Shown here in pieces: positions 1 through 9,344 of a DNA stretch of 64,000 nt; within the stretch, counting starts at the first letter, position 1; each line of letters opens with the position of its first letter. Made by a program: the position numbers and the translations under genes. The DNA lies in contig CAWZYM010000331.1 of the NCBI GenBank assembly GCA_963966185.1, positions 1,145,001 through 1,209,000 of the forward strand, read 5' to 3'. The notes beneath the pieces are model-generated. The model ran no database searches. It was not told the origin of the DNA and saw nothing but the letters and a program-made list of their open reading frames with translations. Origin of the DNA: Rhabditoides inermis. Lineage: Eukaryota > Nematoda > Chromadorea > Rhabditida > Rhabditidae.

Positions 1-43
1 CGTTCCTACTGAAATATAGACTTGTCATGTGTCATACTTTCAG

Positions 44-1798
44 ATCCGTATCTCTGATTCGTGGCAGAATGCGAAACGCTACTGCGAATCGCGACAGTTC
101 ACGGGACGCGTATTCAGCGTGAGTCTGTTTTCTGCTTCCTGTCATTTCTCGGTTCACCGAGTCTTGTTTCAGCACGCATCCGACTCCTTCCACTGTCGTT
201 TCGGTGAGTTGGACTTTCTTTTTTTTACCGTCTTTGTTACCACAATTAGTACTATGGTTTCAGATGTCAAGTTCCTTTGTCCTCCCGGTTTCATGATGAT
301 CCAATCTCAATGCTACCGATTTCAAAAGGTGTTCTTTATTTTGCAATTCATTGGTGACAACTAGTTTTCTAGGTTTCGTACGACAGACGCGAGAGTTTCT
401 GCAAGTCTCACGGCGCTGAGCCAGCCACCCACGCCACCAACATCATGCTGTCACTCCTCACAGGTCCTCTCCCATTCTTCAGGAGAACAATTAGGCACAA
501 ATTGAGCACAAGCGCGTTGTATACGCTGTAGCACGTTTTTTTCGTATGAAGTTTTTTTTCGTATTTTTTTCGTTTTTTTTCAAATGAAATTCGTATCATG
601 TCGAATGGCCAGATCATGAATCTGTTTTTGCACTGCTTGCGCGCGACCGGTGCATAGGCAGCCATGGCGCGAATGGCGCCAAATTTAAACTGAAAAAAAT
701 GTCGGGAACTTTAGCGTTTAGCCCAGGCATAGGATGAGAGTATCATTGTTGTTATTTAGTGGACGGACGTAAGTTCTACGAGCCTCTATCCAGCTTGTGG
801 ATGCAGCGTTATGGACAGAACACAGCGTCCATCGCAGGTATGTATGCTCAATCTCATACTCCTATCTCTCCTATCTTACCTCTTCAGGCGACTCGCAATC
901 TTCTATTCTCACCGTGACGCGAGAGCTGGGAAATATGATTCGTCACAGGGCTACGTCCAAAGCTGAAAAGAAAACGGACAGGTGCGTAGAAGGGAAACGC
1001 ACTGATCTTTCAAATTAACTCATAAATGTCCCAGAAATGACAACATCATACTAGAACTAGAGGTCAAATGGTTGGAAACGTTGTTTTGCAGTGAAACTTC
1101 GGTGGTGTGTCGGACGGAAGTGACGTATACTCACAAGGCTATGGCGGACTGGTGCAAGGTGCAAGCGGACCGCTTCCTCGCACAGGCAATGCTCAAAGAC
1201 GACATGTGCATATACTACACATACAACCTCTACACCGTCCCTCCGCCAAATGACATTAAACAGGTTCACACGAAAGACTTCTGGCAACTGTATACACTCA
1301 ATACGTTTCAGGCAAACAGAGATCTACACAAAAGGTGTCGCATGTTCACCGACAGAGATTACATACCGGCAGATCCCGAGTTTCTCCAGACCGTTCTGCC
1401 TATTCACATGGAGGTTTGTCTGAATCTGCGAGTTGGCCATGCGCCAAGCCGCCGCAGCGCGCACGCGACGCGGCCTAACGCTCTCTGTTTTCGCGATTAC
1501 TAGCTTTGGGATGACAACTGGCTAACGTCACGCCGATTTCATATGTTTCTGAAATAGCGAACATTTCTTTAATATCAGGGCCATCCCGTCCGTATTGCTG
1601 GAATGCCTGTCTCGATCGATCGATATCACGAGGACACAGTGTGGAGCATGTACAGTTCAAAGGGATACATGGTACTCTCTCTCTCTCATCCCTGCCCCCC
1701 TTTCTCTGACTTATTCGGTTCAGTCGACCATTGTCTTCAATGAGTGGGTGCTCTCGACCGGACCCCGCAGACAGACTATCGTGTACGTGGGTACATGA
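44..1798 (+). CDS. C-type lectin-domain protein, 3' part of gene (5' end outside window)
   Basis: Nine exons join in phase: 44-118, 173-203, 264-328, 373-463, 760-837, 888-981, 1092-1413, 1579-1671 and 1724-1798, ending in TGA. Every intron has GT..AG ends, mostly tttcag. The lectin signature starts in exon 3 (CPPGFMMIQSQCYRF) and continues with a Cys/Gly-Ala segment (FCKSHGAEPATHA) and a closing cysteine near VVCRTEV. The remaining ~180 residues (cysteines in WCKV, DMCIYY, KRCRMF) are not a domain I recognise. The first exon is preceded by a good acceptor at 41-43, so more exons lie to the left, presumably including the signal peptide. Nematode C-type lectin proteins are usually secreted, and many respond to pathogens; that role is inferred from family only. 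A vWA-like gene follows on the same strand, and the two could belong to one ancestral lectin-vWA locus. Confidence 0.75.
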
Positions 1799-2177
1799 TG
1801 AAGAGACGCCGGAAGGTCGGCCAATACTTACTGAGAAACCGATCTAGCCACTACCCCTGACCATCAAACCACCCGCGAGTTGCCCCACAACACATCAAAG
1901 ACACATGAGCGCAACTGATTTATCTTGCATCTACGCAAGGCTATATACTACTGTGATAAGAGAAATGTAGTCTACTCTAATGTGATAAGAATGGGGGGTA
2001 TGATAAGACCCTTTCTGCCGCTGGCGGTGCGTATACGCTGGGAGTGATGAAAGTGGCTGGTCAGAGCAGGATGAAGTACCTGGATGTCAGTCCCCACACT
2101 CCACTCCCCATCCTATGCATTGCTAGTACGTCTAATCACTCATAGTGCTTGTATATGACACACACACTCCTTTTCAG

Positions 2178-2757
2178 CTCTCAAATCGGAGACGACGCGT
2201 ATTGGTAAGTGAGACCAAACAATTGATCCCATAGACCCCCATTATGACTCGAGAGAAAATGACGGGATTTTGGCACAACTTGAGATGGTGTCATTTCAGG
2301 AAAGTGCAGTTGTCCGGGCAACTCTGTGTGTGACATGCACAACCAGTGCGTGTGTCCGCCAAAAACAGAAGACCTGCATGAAAAGTTCACATATCTCAAC
2401 GGAGATCCGGTCAGCCACATCTCTCTCTCTCTCTCTTTCCTCTTTCTCTCTCTCTATCCTCTCTCCTCTCTCCCATTCCCTCTCTAACTCTCCAGGCTCC
2501 TCGAGGACGTCTCTGCTTCACGTGTACCAAGACTAGCATAATCGTTCTCATTCCGAACGAGTATTGCGCGCCGCAAACGAAAATCGTGGAAACTATCAAA
2601 AAGGTAGGGTAGGGGAGTTGAGCATGTTTAGTCACTCATATCATTTTTACGTCTATCTTTTGGTTACAATGTCTTTTTCAGATTTACAAAGATCAGCAAA
2701 TCGCAAATAATCCGACTCGTCAAATGGCCATCGTCTTATATCACCGTGAGATTTCAT

Positions 2758-2832
<75 letters not shown>

Positions 2833-3142
2833 CTGATTGATCTCTACTTCTACTTTCAGTAAATGCTCGTGTGATTCTCGATTTTTCCCAGTCGAACGAT
2901 GAAAACGCTTTCAATAAAGCCCTCAATTACAAGCGCGAGTCGTTTTGGAAAAACGTGGTCAACCATGAAGGAGGTAAGCTTTGAAGAAGCTTGAAGAAGC
3001 TTAAAGAAGCTGGAAGAAGCTTGAAGAAGCTTGAAGCTGAAGAAGCCAACTTGAACACTTTGTTTCAGCTATGAGATATACCGAAGGCGCGGGAGGTCAG
3101 GCACTCTTTGCCCATGCGCACATACCCAGCTCTGGGTGGAAG

Positions 3143-3179
<37 letters not shown>

Positions 3180-3583
3180 CTCTCTCTCCCTCCCTCTCTC
3201 TAACTGAATCCATTCAATTCGTCGTTACTAACCGATTTGTTGTTGCAGCAAGCTGTGAAGCTCCTGAAATCTATCGAAGACAATGATCCGAACCACGCAA
3301 AGGTGTGCATATTCCACTTCATTTTCAAATGTTCCAGTGTTTTATGTTTCGAATGTAACGACAGTTTTGTGAAATGTATAGTTATAGTTTATTATAATTG
3401 GGGGCGGCGCACAGCGCCGCCCACCTTTGATTTATAAACGAACCATGTTTCAGATTGTCTTCTACATCACCCACCACGAGAACAATCCCGAAGTGGCGAA
3501 GTGGTTGACAGGCGTCCAACTGTATCCGTACGCCTTCAGAATCTACAAGGACATGAACGATGCTGTGAGTTGACGGAGAAGGG

Positions 3584-3628
<45 letters not shown>

Positions 3629-3644
3629 AAGAAAGAGAGAGAGA

Positions 3645-3682
<38 letters not shown>

Positions 3683-5336
3683 TAAAGGGAGACTGACTAC
3701 TGATTGCAGATCAACACCATCCGCGTTCATCATCCGCAAACGAAGCTGATAGGTGGTTGCCACTCAATCGTATTCTTTCTACCAGTGTCAATCGTTTATA
3801 CGGAATCGTTATGACAATCATGATGATATGCCGCATACAGTAGAGCTTCGCCAGTGTCTATCCGCAACTATGTTTCTTTAACATACATGCAATGAACCTA
3901 TAATTTTTCATAATAACAATAATATGTCTAGGAGTGAGCGCGCCGACTCACTATGACGACCCGGACCGCAACACGGCGCTCGACTGGATGTTCGGCTACT
4001 TCGACCCCACCATGTGCGTGTCATGTAGTCTTTCCTATAGAATTGGTGTTATGTTGATGTCTTTACGACACCATTGAAACATATCGAAACTGTATCTCAC
4101 ATTGCAACCAACACTGAGCAAAGAAGATCACAAGATCAGTAGTAGAAACTACATCATCGACCTATAAAGTAGTAGAAACTACATCATCGACCTATAAAGA
4201 ATCTCAATACACAAAACATAAATGTCTCGCTATGGAGCTGGTCCTCTGCAGAGTAGTGTCTTGACTAGGAGAATAGGGGAGGGAGGGGGCTGCCTTTACA
4301 CTTTACATAATATAATAATAGCTTACCTACACCAACCCGCAAGAGAAAAATTGGAAAATTGTGGAGTTCTATGCTCGCAATAAGTTGCGGAGTAGATCTG
4401 GAGAAAGCTGGAGAGTCTGCTATCGGCAAAAGCGCGCAAAACATGAGAGAAGGTTTTTGCACCGTATTTCGAACTGCAAGCGAGGTAGATCGAAATCTAT
4501 CGCACTGGGCTATAGTCTGCGCTAGCCGCTAGAGCGATAGTTTTCGATCTACCTCGCTTGCAGTTCGAAACACGGTGCCATAACCGTCTGTCTCTCTTGT
4601 TTTGCGCGCTATTGCCGAGAGCTGACTCTCCGTTTTCCTCTGATCTACCCCATCGCGCGCAACTTATAGGAAATACACAGTAGTGCCTAAGATGCTAGTC
4701 TACTTTTACCTTTACCTGTGAGTGTGACATCGGGCGATGCTACTGACCATTCGGGGTTTCAGGCAAACGGCCACCTCGTTCGATCCGTTCAGCTTCGACA
4801 AGAAGCTGCACTATCCGGTGGGTGACACAGGAATCACATTTCAAACCCGCATTTCCGGCCGTAGCCCGTAGAATGACAGTGGCCAAGTTTCGCCGTTACA
4901 GTTCAGTCTGGAATTCCGATACCCATCTTCGGTATCAAAACGAGTAGAGAAAAAAAAGAAGAGTGTTCGAGCGATAGTGAGAAAAAAAACAGACTTGTGT
5001 TTTTTTCTTCGTACTTTTTGTCTGCTCGAACTAGTTCGAAAATGACTGCGGTTTATAACTGGATAACACGATGTTGTGTCCGTAGATACTGTAATACCGC
5101 ATAACACATAACACCACATACGAGGGGACCGAAACCGGATGTGCGCCATCATTTTTTTGAAATAGAACTTCTTTTGATTTTCTTGGAAGACAGGTAAATA
5201 TTTGCTCTCGTTTCAGAGAAAGGGCACGGACTCGACTCTGAACTCGGACGAGGCTGCGCGCTCGGTGGAGCCGTTCATGTGCCAGGAGGACACTCGCTAC
5301 CCCGAAATGAACCAGTTCAAAAGAAAGAAGATGTGA
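2178..5336 (+). CDS. vWA-like secreted-type protein, nematode lectin-associated style (start not resolved)
   Basis: Twelve exons join in phase: 2178-2204, 2300-2409, 2496-2603, 2682-2745, 2860-2973, 3069-3142, 3249-3302, 3454-3564, 3710-3752, 3932-4013, 4763-4817 and 5217-5336 (TGA 5334-5336). A six-cysteine stretch resembling an EGF loop (CSCPGNSVCDMHNQCVC) opens the visible part. It is followed by alternating hydrophobic strands (IIVLIPNEY, MAIVLY, ARVILDFS, AKIVFYITHH) and a helix entry (GAGGQALFAHAHI) that fit a von Willebrand A fold. A DxSxS metal site is not visible in the expected position, so the fold is degenerate or divergent. The C-terminus is basic (QFKRKKM). An upstream exon must supply one base of the codon at 2178. 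ATG at 2071 is a candidate start but its donor is weak. Introns hold (GA)n, (CT)n, a minisatellite and a foldback element. Confidence 0.65.
2756..2830. repeat. (GA)n microsatellite in intron
   Basis: About 75 bases of nearly pure GA with a few A/G interruptions lie just downstream of the donor at 2746. A (CT)n block at ~3148-3200 and a (GA)n block at ~3588-3690 occupy later introns of the same gene. They give long artificial Ser/Leu or Arg/Glu reading frames that should not be read as protein. Confidence 0.9.
2972..3048. repeat. GAAGAAGCTT-type minisatellite
   Basis: Seven or so imperfect copies of an 11-12 base unit (gaagaagcttg) start directly at the exon/intron boundary at 2973. The period is not a multiple of three throughout and the array is intronic. 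Confidence 0.8.
4029..4248. repeat. Composite repeat: hairpin element relic, 28-bp tandem pair and RTE 3' tail
   Basis: Three pieces abut. Bases ~4029-4165 match the hairpin-bearing repeat found at ~17450-17575 in the triplicated units (shared ttgaaacatatcgaaactgt). Bases ~4142-4198 contain two direct copies of a 28-bp unit ending in cgacctataaa. Bases ~4199-4247 match the last ~45 bases of the RTE element at 12877 (aatctcaatacacaaaacat, then tctcgctatggagctggtcc). The last piece is the size expected of a very short 5'-truncated RTE copy, in minus orientation. Confidence 0.65.
4379..4668. mobile_element. Foldback (long inverted repeat) element in intron
   Basis: Two arms of roughly 125-130 bases are inverted copies of each other with scattered mismatches: left arm ~4379-4502, right arm ~4535-4668, spacer ~30 bases. 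Shared segments include gaactgcaagcgaggtagatc (first 20 bases counted from 4471) and its complement near 4545, and gcgcgcaaaac with its complement near 4600. There is no coding sequence. The shape fits a non-autonomous foldback MITE. It lies in the intron between 4013 and 4763. A target-site duplication was not evident. Confidence 0.75.
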
Positions 5337-5400
5337 TTCAATCATGCGACCAGACAGCCTGACACATTGAGTGCAGTTTAGAGTTCATGTCCTGAGTTTT

Positions 5401-5438
5401 AATAAAATAAGATTAAATAACATGTACTGGATCAATAA
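5401..5438 (+). promoter_or_regulatory. Poly(A) signals of the vWA-like gene
   Basis: AATAAA occurs at 5401-5406 and again at 5433-5438, 65-100 bases after the stop codon at 5336, the normal distance for a nematode 3' UTR. Confidence 0.6.
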
Positions 5439-5439
5439 A

Positions 5440-6260
5440 GTGTATTTTTAATTTCATACAGAGATAATTTCACGAAAAGTCGTTTATATCATAAAAATCA
5501 CACAGATCTAGCAGAGAACGTAGTAGTTCCTTCGGATATTCGACTCAGGTTCATTGATCGATAGTGGATGTAGTGTCGTCCACACATACACACTCTTGTT
5601 TGTATCAGCCTGATTCCGACATGTACATACAATGACAGCATGATGGGTTATCTGGAACTTGGATTATTGATTAACTTGGATTCGACTTGGATAAAAGTTC
5701 TTGTACTTCCTCTAATCCGAGTCGAAGACGCGGTCGATCGTCTAGTCCTTCTTCTCCAATCCTTCTTCTTACATCCCATGTTCATGGTTGTTGTTTTTTT
5801 TTGTTTCTGTAACAACACTCGCTGACCTACCGTAGATGTTCTATGTTCTGAACATGGGCGATTTTTTAAAAATCGAATGTTTATCCAGAATCGCTTATTT
5901 TTTTTATTTTTCTTATACAACACCGGTCGATATCCACTCTGTAACTAACTCTATGTGTTATCTTTTGTGTTTGTGACAGTAAATCGCGGTTGTCTTTGAA
6001 AAGTGATCTCATAGTGTTTCTTAGTGCCAAGGGTCTTTGCGCTTTGTGTTGTTCTCGAATGTGGGAAGGCTTTTATCGATAAAAAAACACACGCAAGAAA
6101 ACATCACTTTTTACAAAAAATATCTATAGCAAATATCTATACTTTGTTAATCCACTTCATATCATATGACACATATTTAATATCACAATATACTCCAAAC
6201 CCAAGACTACGTGGACATGAATTATAAGCGTCAGGCTCTCTGGTCTCTGGATACATGGAG
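5440..6260. other. Intergenic, no supported gene
   Basis: AT-rich sequence with short T tracts. I saw no exon chain, tRNA or long repeat. Confidence 0.5.
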
Positions 6261-6261
6261 G

Positions 6262-6324
<63 letters not shown>

Positions 6325-6435
6325 GAAGAGAGAGGGGGAGAGAGGGAGAGAAAGAGGGAGAGAAAGAGAAAGAGAGAGAGAGAGAGAGAGGGGGGGAGAG
6401 AGAGAAAGGGAGAGAGAGGGAGAGAGAGGGTTAGG

Positions 6436-6489
<54 letters not shown>

Positions 6490-6525
6490 AGAGAGAGAAG
6501 GGGAGGGGAGAGGGAGGAGGGGAGG
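6262..6525. repeat. (GA)n microsatellite block
   Basis: About 260 bases of interrupted GA/GGA repeat. Its right edge abuts a non-simple segment (6521-6600) that has an inverted counterpart at 8340-8395. Confidence 0.9.
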
Positions 6526-6600
6526 AGAGAGCAGAGACGGTACCAGTAGAAGCATATAGAACTACTGCGACGGTCAGTCGCCGCTAGAACTGAACATTTG
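6521..6600. repeat. Interspersed repeat, inverted mate at 8340-8395
   Basis: The segment starting gagcagagacggtac and running through agaagcatatagaact and gcgacggtcag recurs as its reverse complement at ~8340-8388, with only a few mismatches. In both places the microsatellite joins the repeat at the same edge (GA here, CT there), so the microsatellite looks like part of the element. Confidence 0.7.
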
Positions 6601-6783
6601 AATTCGTTAGCGCATCGCCACATCGCGCTAATAGGTGATTTGCGTGCTACGAATTTCCGAACACACTTAGCCTACAGACGGGGAGGGGAATAAAAGGGGC
6701 GGGGCGGCGGACGGCTGGCATCTGTTCCATTGGCGCGGCACTACCGATGGCAGCACCGCCACCATCCCATCTTCCGCCTGCAG

Positions 6784-7707
6784 GTTCGGCGGACACAAGC
6801 TCGGACACTACGTCCACGGCGGCGAGCTGTACGTGTGTTTGGAGTGCGGGGAAGGGCTGTGCTGCCATCACTCTATCCTCCACACCATGTCCAAGAGCAA
6901 GGACCACAAGAGCATCTACGGGGTGGACTGGCTGGACAAGTTCGGAACGCGCGTCACCTGCCGCGGACGATGCCAGCCGACACAGCCCGACGAGCCGATT
7001 GTCGCGAACTTCTACTGTGCGTGTGGAGCAGTGGTGTGCGGAGGCAATGACTGTCTCTTCCGCCACACAGACGCCGAGTGCAGCATCAAGAAGGTACGTA
7101 TCTATCTCCTTCTTTCCCTCCTTCGTCCTTCCTCTGTCGACCTTCCCTCAACTCTCACTTCAGATTCCCCAGTACTGTGACGACATCGACACCCTCAACG
7201 CCATCGTATTCGCCCTGGAGAAGGACAACGAGAGCATGAAGAAGCAGCTGGTTGAGAAGGCGGTCAATGTCGGTCAATGCGCGGTCAACGTCATCGTGGA
7301 GCGCATTGACCGTGCGCTGGCGCAGATAGACAATCAGCGCGGTACCAAGACCAGCGCGATGCAGTACGTGGAGGGATCGGCCGAAGGATCTGCAGATGGG
7401 GACTGGGAGGACTGGCTCCTAGTCCCCTATCTCATCTTCAAACTGTGTGCTCAGACTAGCGAGGGAAGGATCTCCGTGAACCACTTCAAGGCGACATTCG
7501 CAACCATCGAGGGAACTGAAGAATGGTACTGCTCTTATACTGAGTAGTATTGACGGTTCGGTTTTTAGTGCCGATGACGCGATTGCGAGGGCCGAGCAGA
7601 GCAAAGCAGTTGGACTGCTGGAGATCGACGGCGTGCCGCACTTCTACATCAAGCAGGGATATCGCCCAGATAAGAGTGGACGTCTCTGGCCCCCGAAAAG
7701 GACCTAA
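6784..7707 (+). CDS. Cysteine-rich protein with C-terminal helical region, unrecognised family (5' exon missing)
   Basis: Three exons join in phase: 6784-7093, 7164-7525 and 7569-7707 (TAA 7705-7707). Introns are 70 and 43 bases. The first visible exon begins after ctgcag at 6783 with one base of a split codon. No in-frame ATG lies nearby upstream, so a first exon is missing or the protein starts at the internal ATG at ~6888. The N-terminal ~100 residues carry zinc-ligand-like pairs: CLECGEGLCCHH, CRGRC, then FYCACGAVVCGGNDC and RHTDAEC. The second exon is acidic and helical (LEKDNESMKKQLVEKAV, DWEDWLLVPYL). The C-terminus ends KQGYRPDKSGRLWPPKRT. It may be a zinc-binding module, but I do not recognise the family. 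Confidence 0.7.
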
Positions 7708-7766
7708 AAACCTCAACCCACCGCTTACCACTTAGATTTTTAAAATGTGTTTGTGTTGATTAACCG

Positions 7767-7772
7767 AATAAA
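7767..7772 (+). promoter_or_regulatory. Poly(A) signal of the cysteine-rich gene
   Basis: AATAAA stands 60 bases after the stop codon at 7707. Confidence 0.65.
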
Positions 7773-7876
7773 TATGTTTGTATAAAATGTGTTTTAGTTT
7801 TGTTGAGATCGAAACATCAAGCAGGGATAGTCGATAACTTATCGTTATCGACTTTCTTATTTCTTTCTTCTTATGT

Positions 7877-8384
7877 AGCTTCAGTGGACATTGTCGATGC
7901 ATTGAATAGAAGGATGCAAAGAGTTGATCAACAAGTAACGATGCAGGTTTACGATAGTTACCGTAACCCTAGTAACTACCGTTTACCAGCTGGTAGTGCC
8001 TGCTCAGGCAAAGGATCATGAGTCGAGCTTGGCAAGATCTGACAAGGCACTCTCTTTTCTTTCACTTACTTTCCTTCTCTCTCTTTCCCTCCGGGTACAC
8101 ATTATTTAGGTATACGGCAGATCTAATTTTAGGCAGGAGTGCGCGCGTTTGCGGCCTCGTTTGCGTCCAATCAGAGCAAGTGGGCGTGGCCAAGCGTGGG
8201 CAAATGACGGCAACGGGGGTCAGTCGATGCGGTAGCGGTTGCGACGGACGGCTGCTTAGTCAGGTATTCCTCTCAACTCCTTTCTCCGTCCAGGGTCACC
8301 CTCTCATGTTTGTTGTCACTGTCTGCTCTACCGCTCTCCCTGACCGTCGCAGCAGTTCTATATGCTTCTAATAGTACCGTCTCT

Positions 8385-8439
<55 letters not shown>

Positions 8440-8870
8440 GTCTCTCTCTCGCTCTCATTTGAGTTCGTCCATCCTTGCAGATGCATGCTCGACTACTGAT
8501 GTTTCTTATATCTTCGCGCACCACGTCAAACAATCGACTCTCCTCCGCAACCTAGGTACGGTAGAATACAGTAGTCTAGAAGGCTAGAAGTGAGGCGGAA
8601 AGCGTGCCTAATTATCGATCCAGTATCGAATAGTTGTCGGTTCACTCGATGATTCGATTGTTTTAGACAGCCTCGATCTGCTCGGCACGCCCGCTCCATA
8701 AAACGCGCGCGCACGTCTCGCATGAACAGGTACGGTGGTCACGGTACAGTACTGTAACTACAGTATCACTAACTTTGTCCATCGCTGCAGCTCCGGTCTC
8801 AATTCCACTCTCACAGAAGCGCCCTCAAGTCTTTCAGGTCTTTGCATATCTTGTTCTGTCTTTCTTCTCT
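7877..8870 (+). other. Possible exons of an unresolved plus-strand gene
   Basis: Segments bounded by plausible splice sites occur at ~7878-7946 (reads VDIVDALNRRMQRVDQQVTMQ minus its last residue in any 20-residue view, a short amphipathic helix), ~8481-8552, ~8668-8729 and ~8791-8838. Their phases do not give one convincing protein, and no start or stop set fits well. A (CT)n block fills 8387-8450. These may be exons of a small gene or chance matches. Confidence 0.25.
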
Positions 8871-9030
8871 CTTTTCTCCTTTAATCTTTTTTTGTCATCT
8901 GCGGGGTGACCGCTTCTTGGAACACCTGAGATGAAAGCAAGACATCGACATCGCACAATAAGCACACTGTAACACTGCACCTTTGTTCTCTATTCAAACA
9001 TAAACTCATTCGTCCCCTTGGTGTTTTGTC

Positions 9031-9073
9031 AATTTACTAGTTGTTTACTAGTATAGTAAACAACTAGTAAATT
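9031..9073. repeat. Perfect 43-bp palindrome
   Basis: Bases 9031-9050 are exactly complementary and inverted to 9054-9073, with a 3-base spacer (gta). The arm reads aatttactagttgtttacta. It lies at the left edge of the coiled-coil ORF and LINE block. Confidence 0.95.
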
Positions 9074-9341
9074 CCAAATGCAGGGCGATGATTCTTGATT
9101 GATTCTCGATGGTTGCCGACTGCGACTTGAGCGTCTCGGACTGCATCTTGATAGTGTCCATCTGCTCGGCCACCAGTTTCTTCACCTTCGTCAGTTCAGC
9201 CACCGTCTGATAGTAGGCCGTCTTGTAATCGTCGGGGTCATGCATTGTGCCGATGCAACCGCACGCGAGATGAAAGGAACGGGGGTTAATGATGATATTT
9301 GTGCGCCTAGGTATTGTGTCCGTGATCTGACGATTGAGCAT
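9048..9341 (-). CDS. Coiled-coil ORF fragment, perhaps inverted LINE ORF1 or a gene remnant
   Basis: Reading leftward from 9341, an open frame contains a run with heptad spacing (ELTKVKKLVAEQMDTIKMQ, then SETLKSQSATIENQSRIIAL) that fits a coiled coil. A methionine in a reasonable context (MHDPDDYKTAYYQT) lies at about 9242. The last codons run into the palindrome at 9031-9073. The opposite strand is also open but looks like an antisense reading. Coiled coils are common in LINE ORF1 proteins, and a CR1-like LINE begins immediately to the right in the other orientation. Alternatives are an exon of a cellular gene or a pseudogene. Confidence 0.35.
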   Translation of the reverse strand: MLNRQITDTIPRRTNIIINPRSFHLACGCIGTMHDPDDYKTAYYQTVAELTKVKKLVAEQMDTIKMQSETLKSQSATIENQSRIIALHLEFTSCLLY

Positions 9342-9344
9342 CTA

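Noticed and set aside
6157..6623. Ser/Leu/Pro-rich open frames over GA/CT tracts (also at 16.8-17.3, 21.1-21.7, 44.1-44.4 kb)
   Set aside because: Microsatellite translation; no start or splice context and no conservation between units except the repeat.
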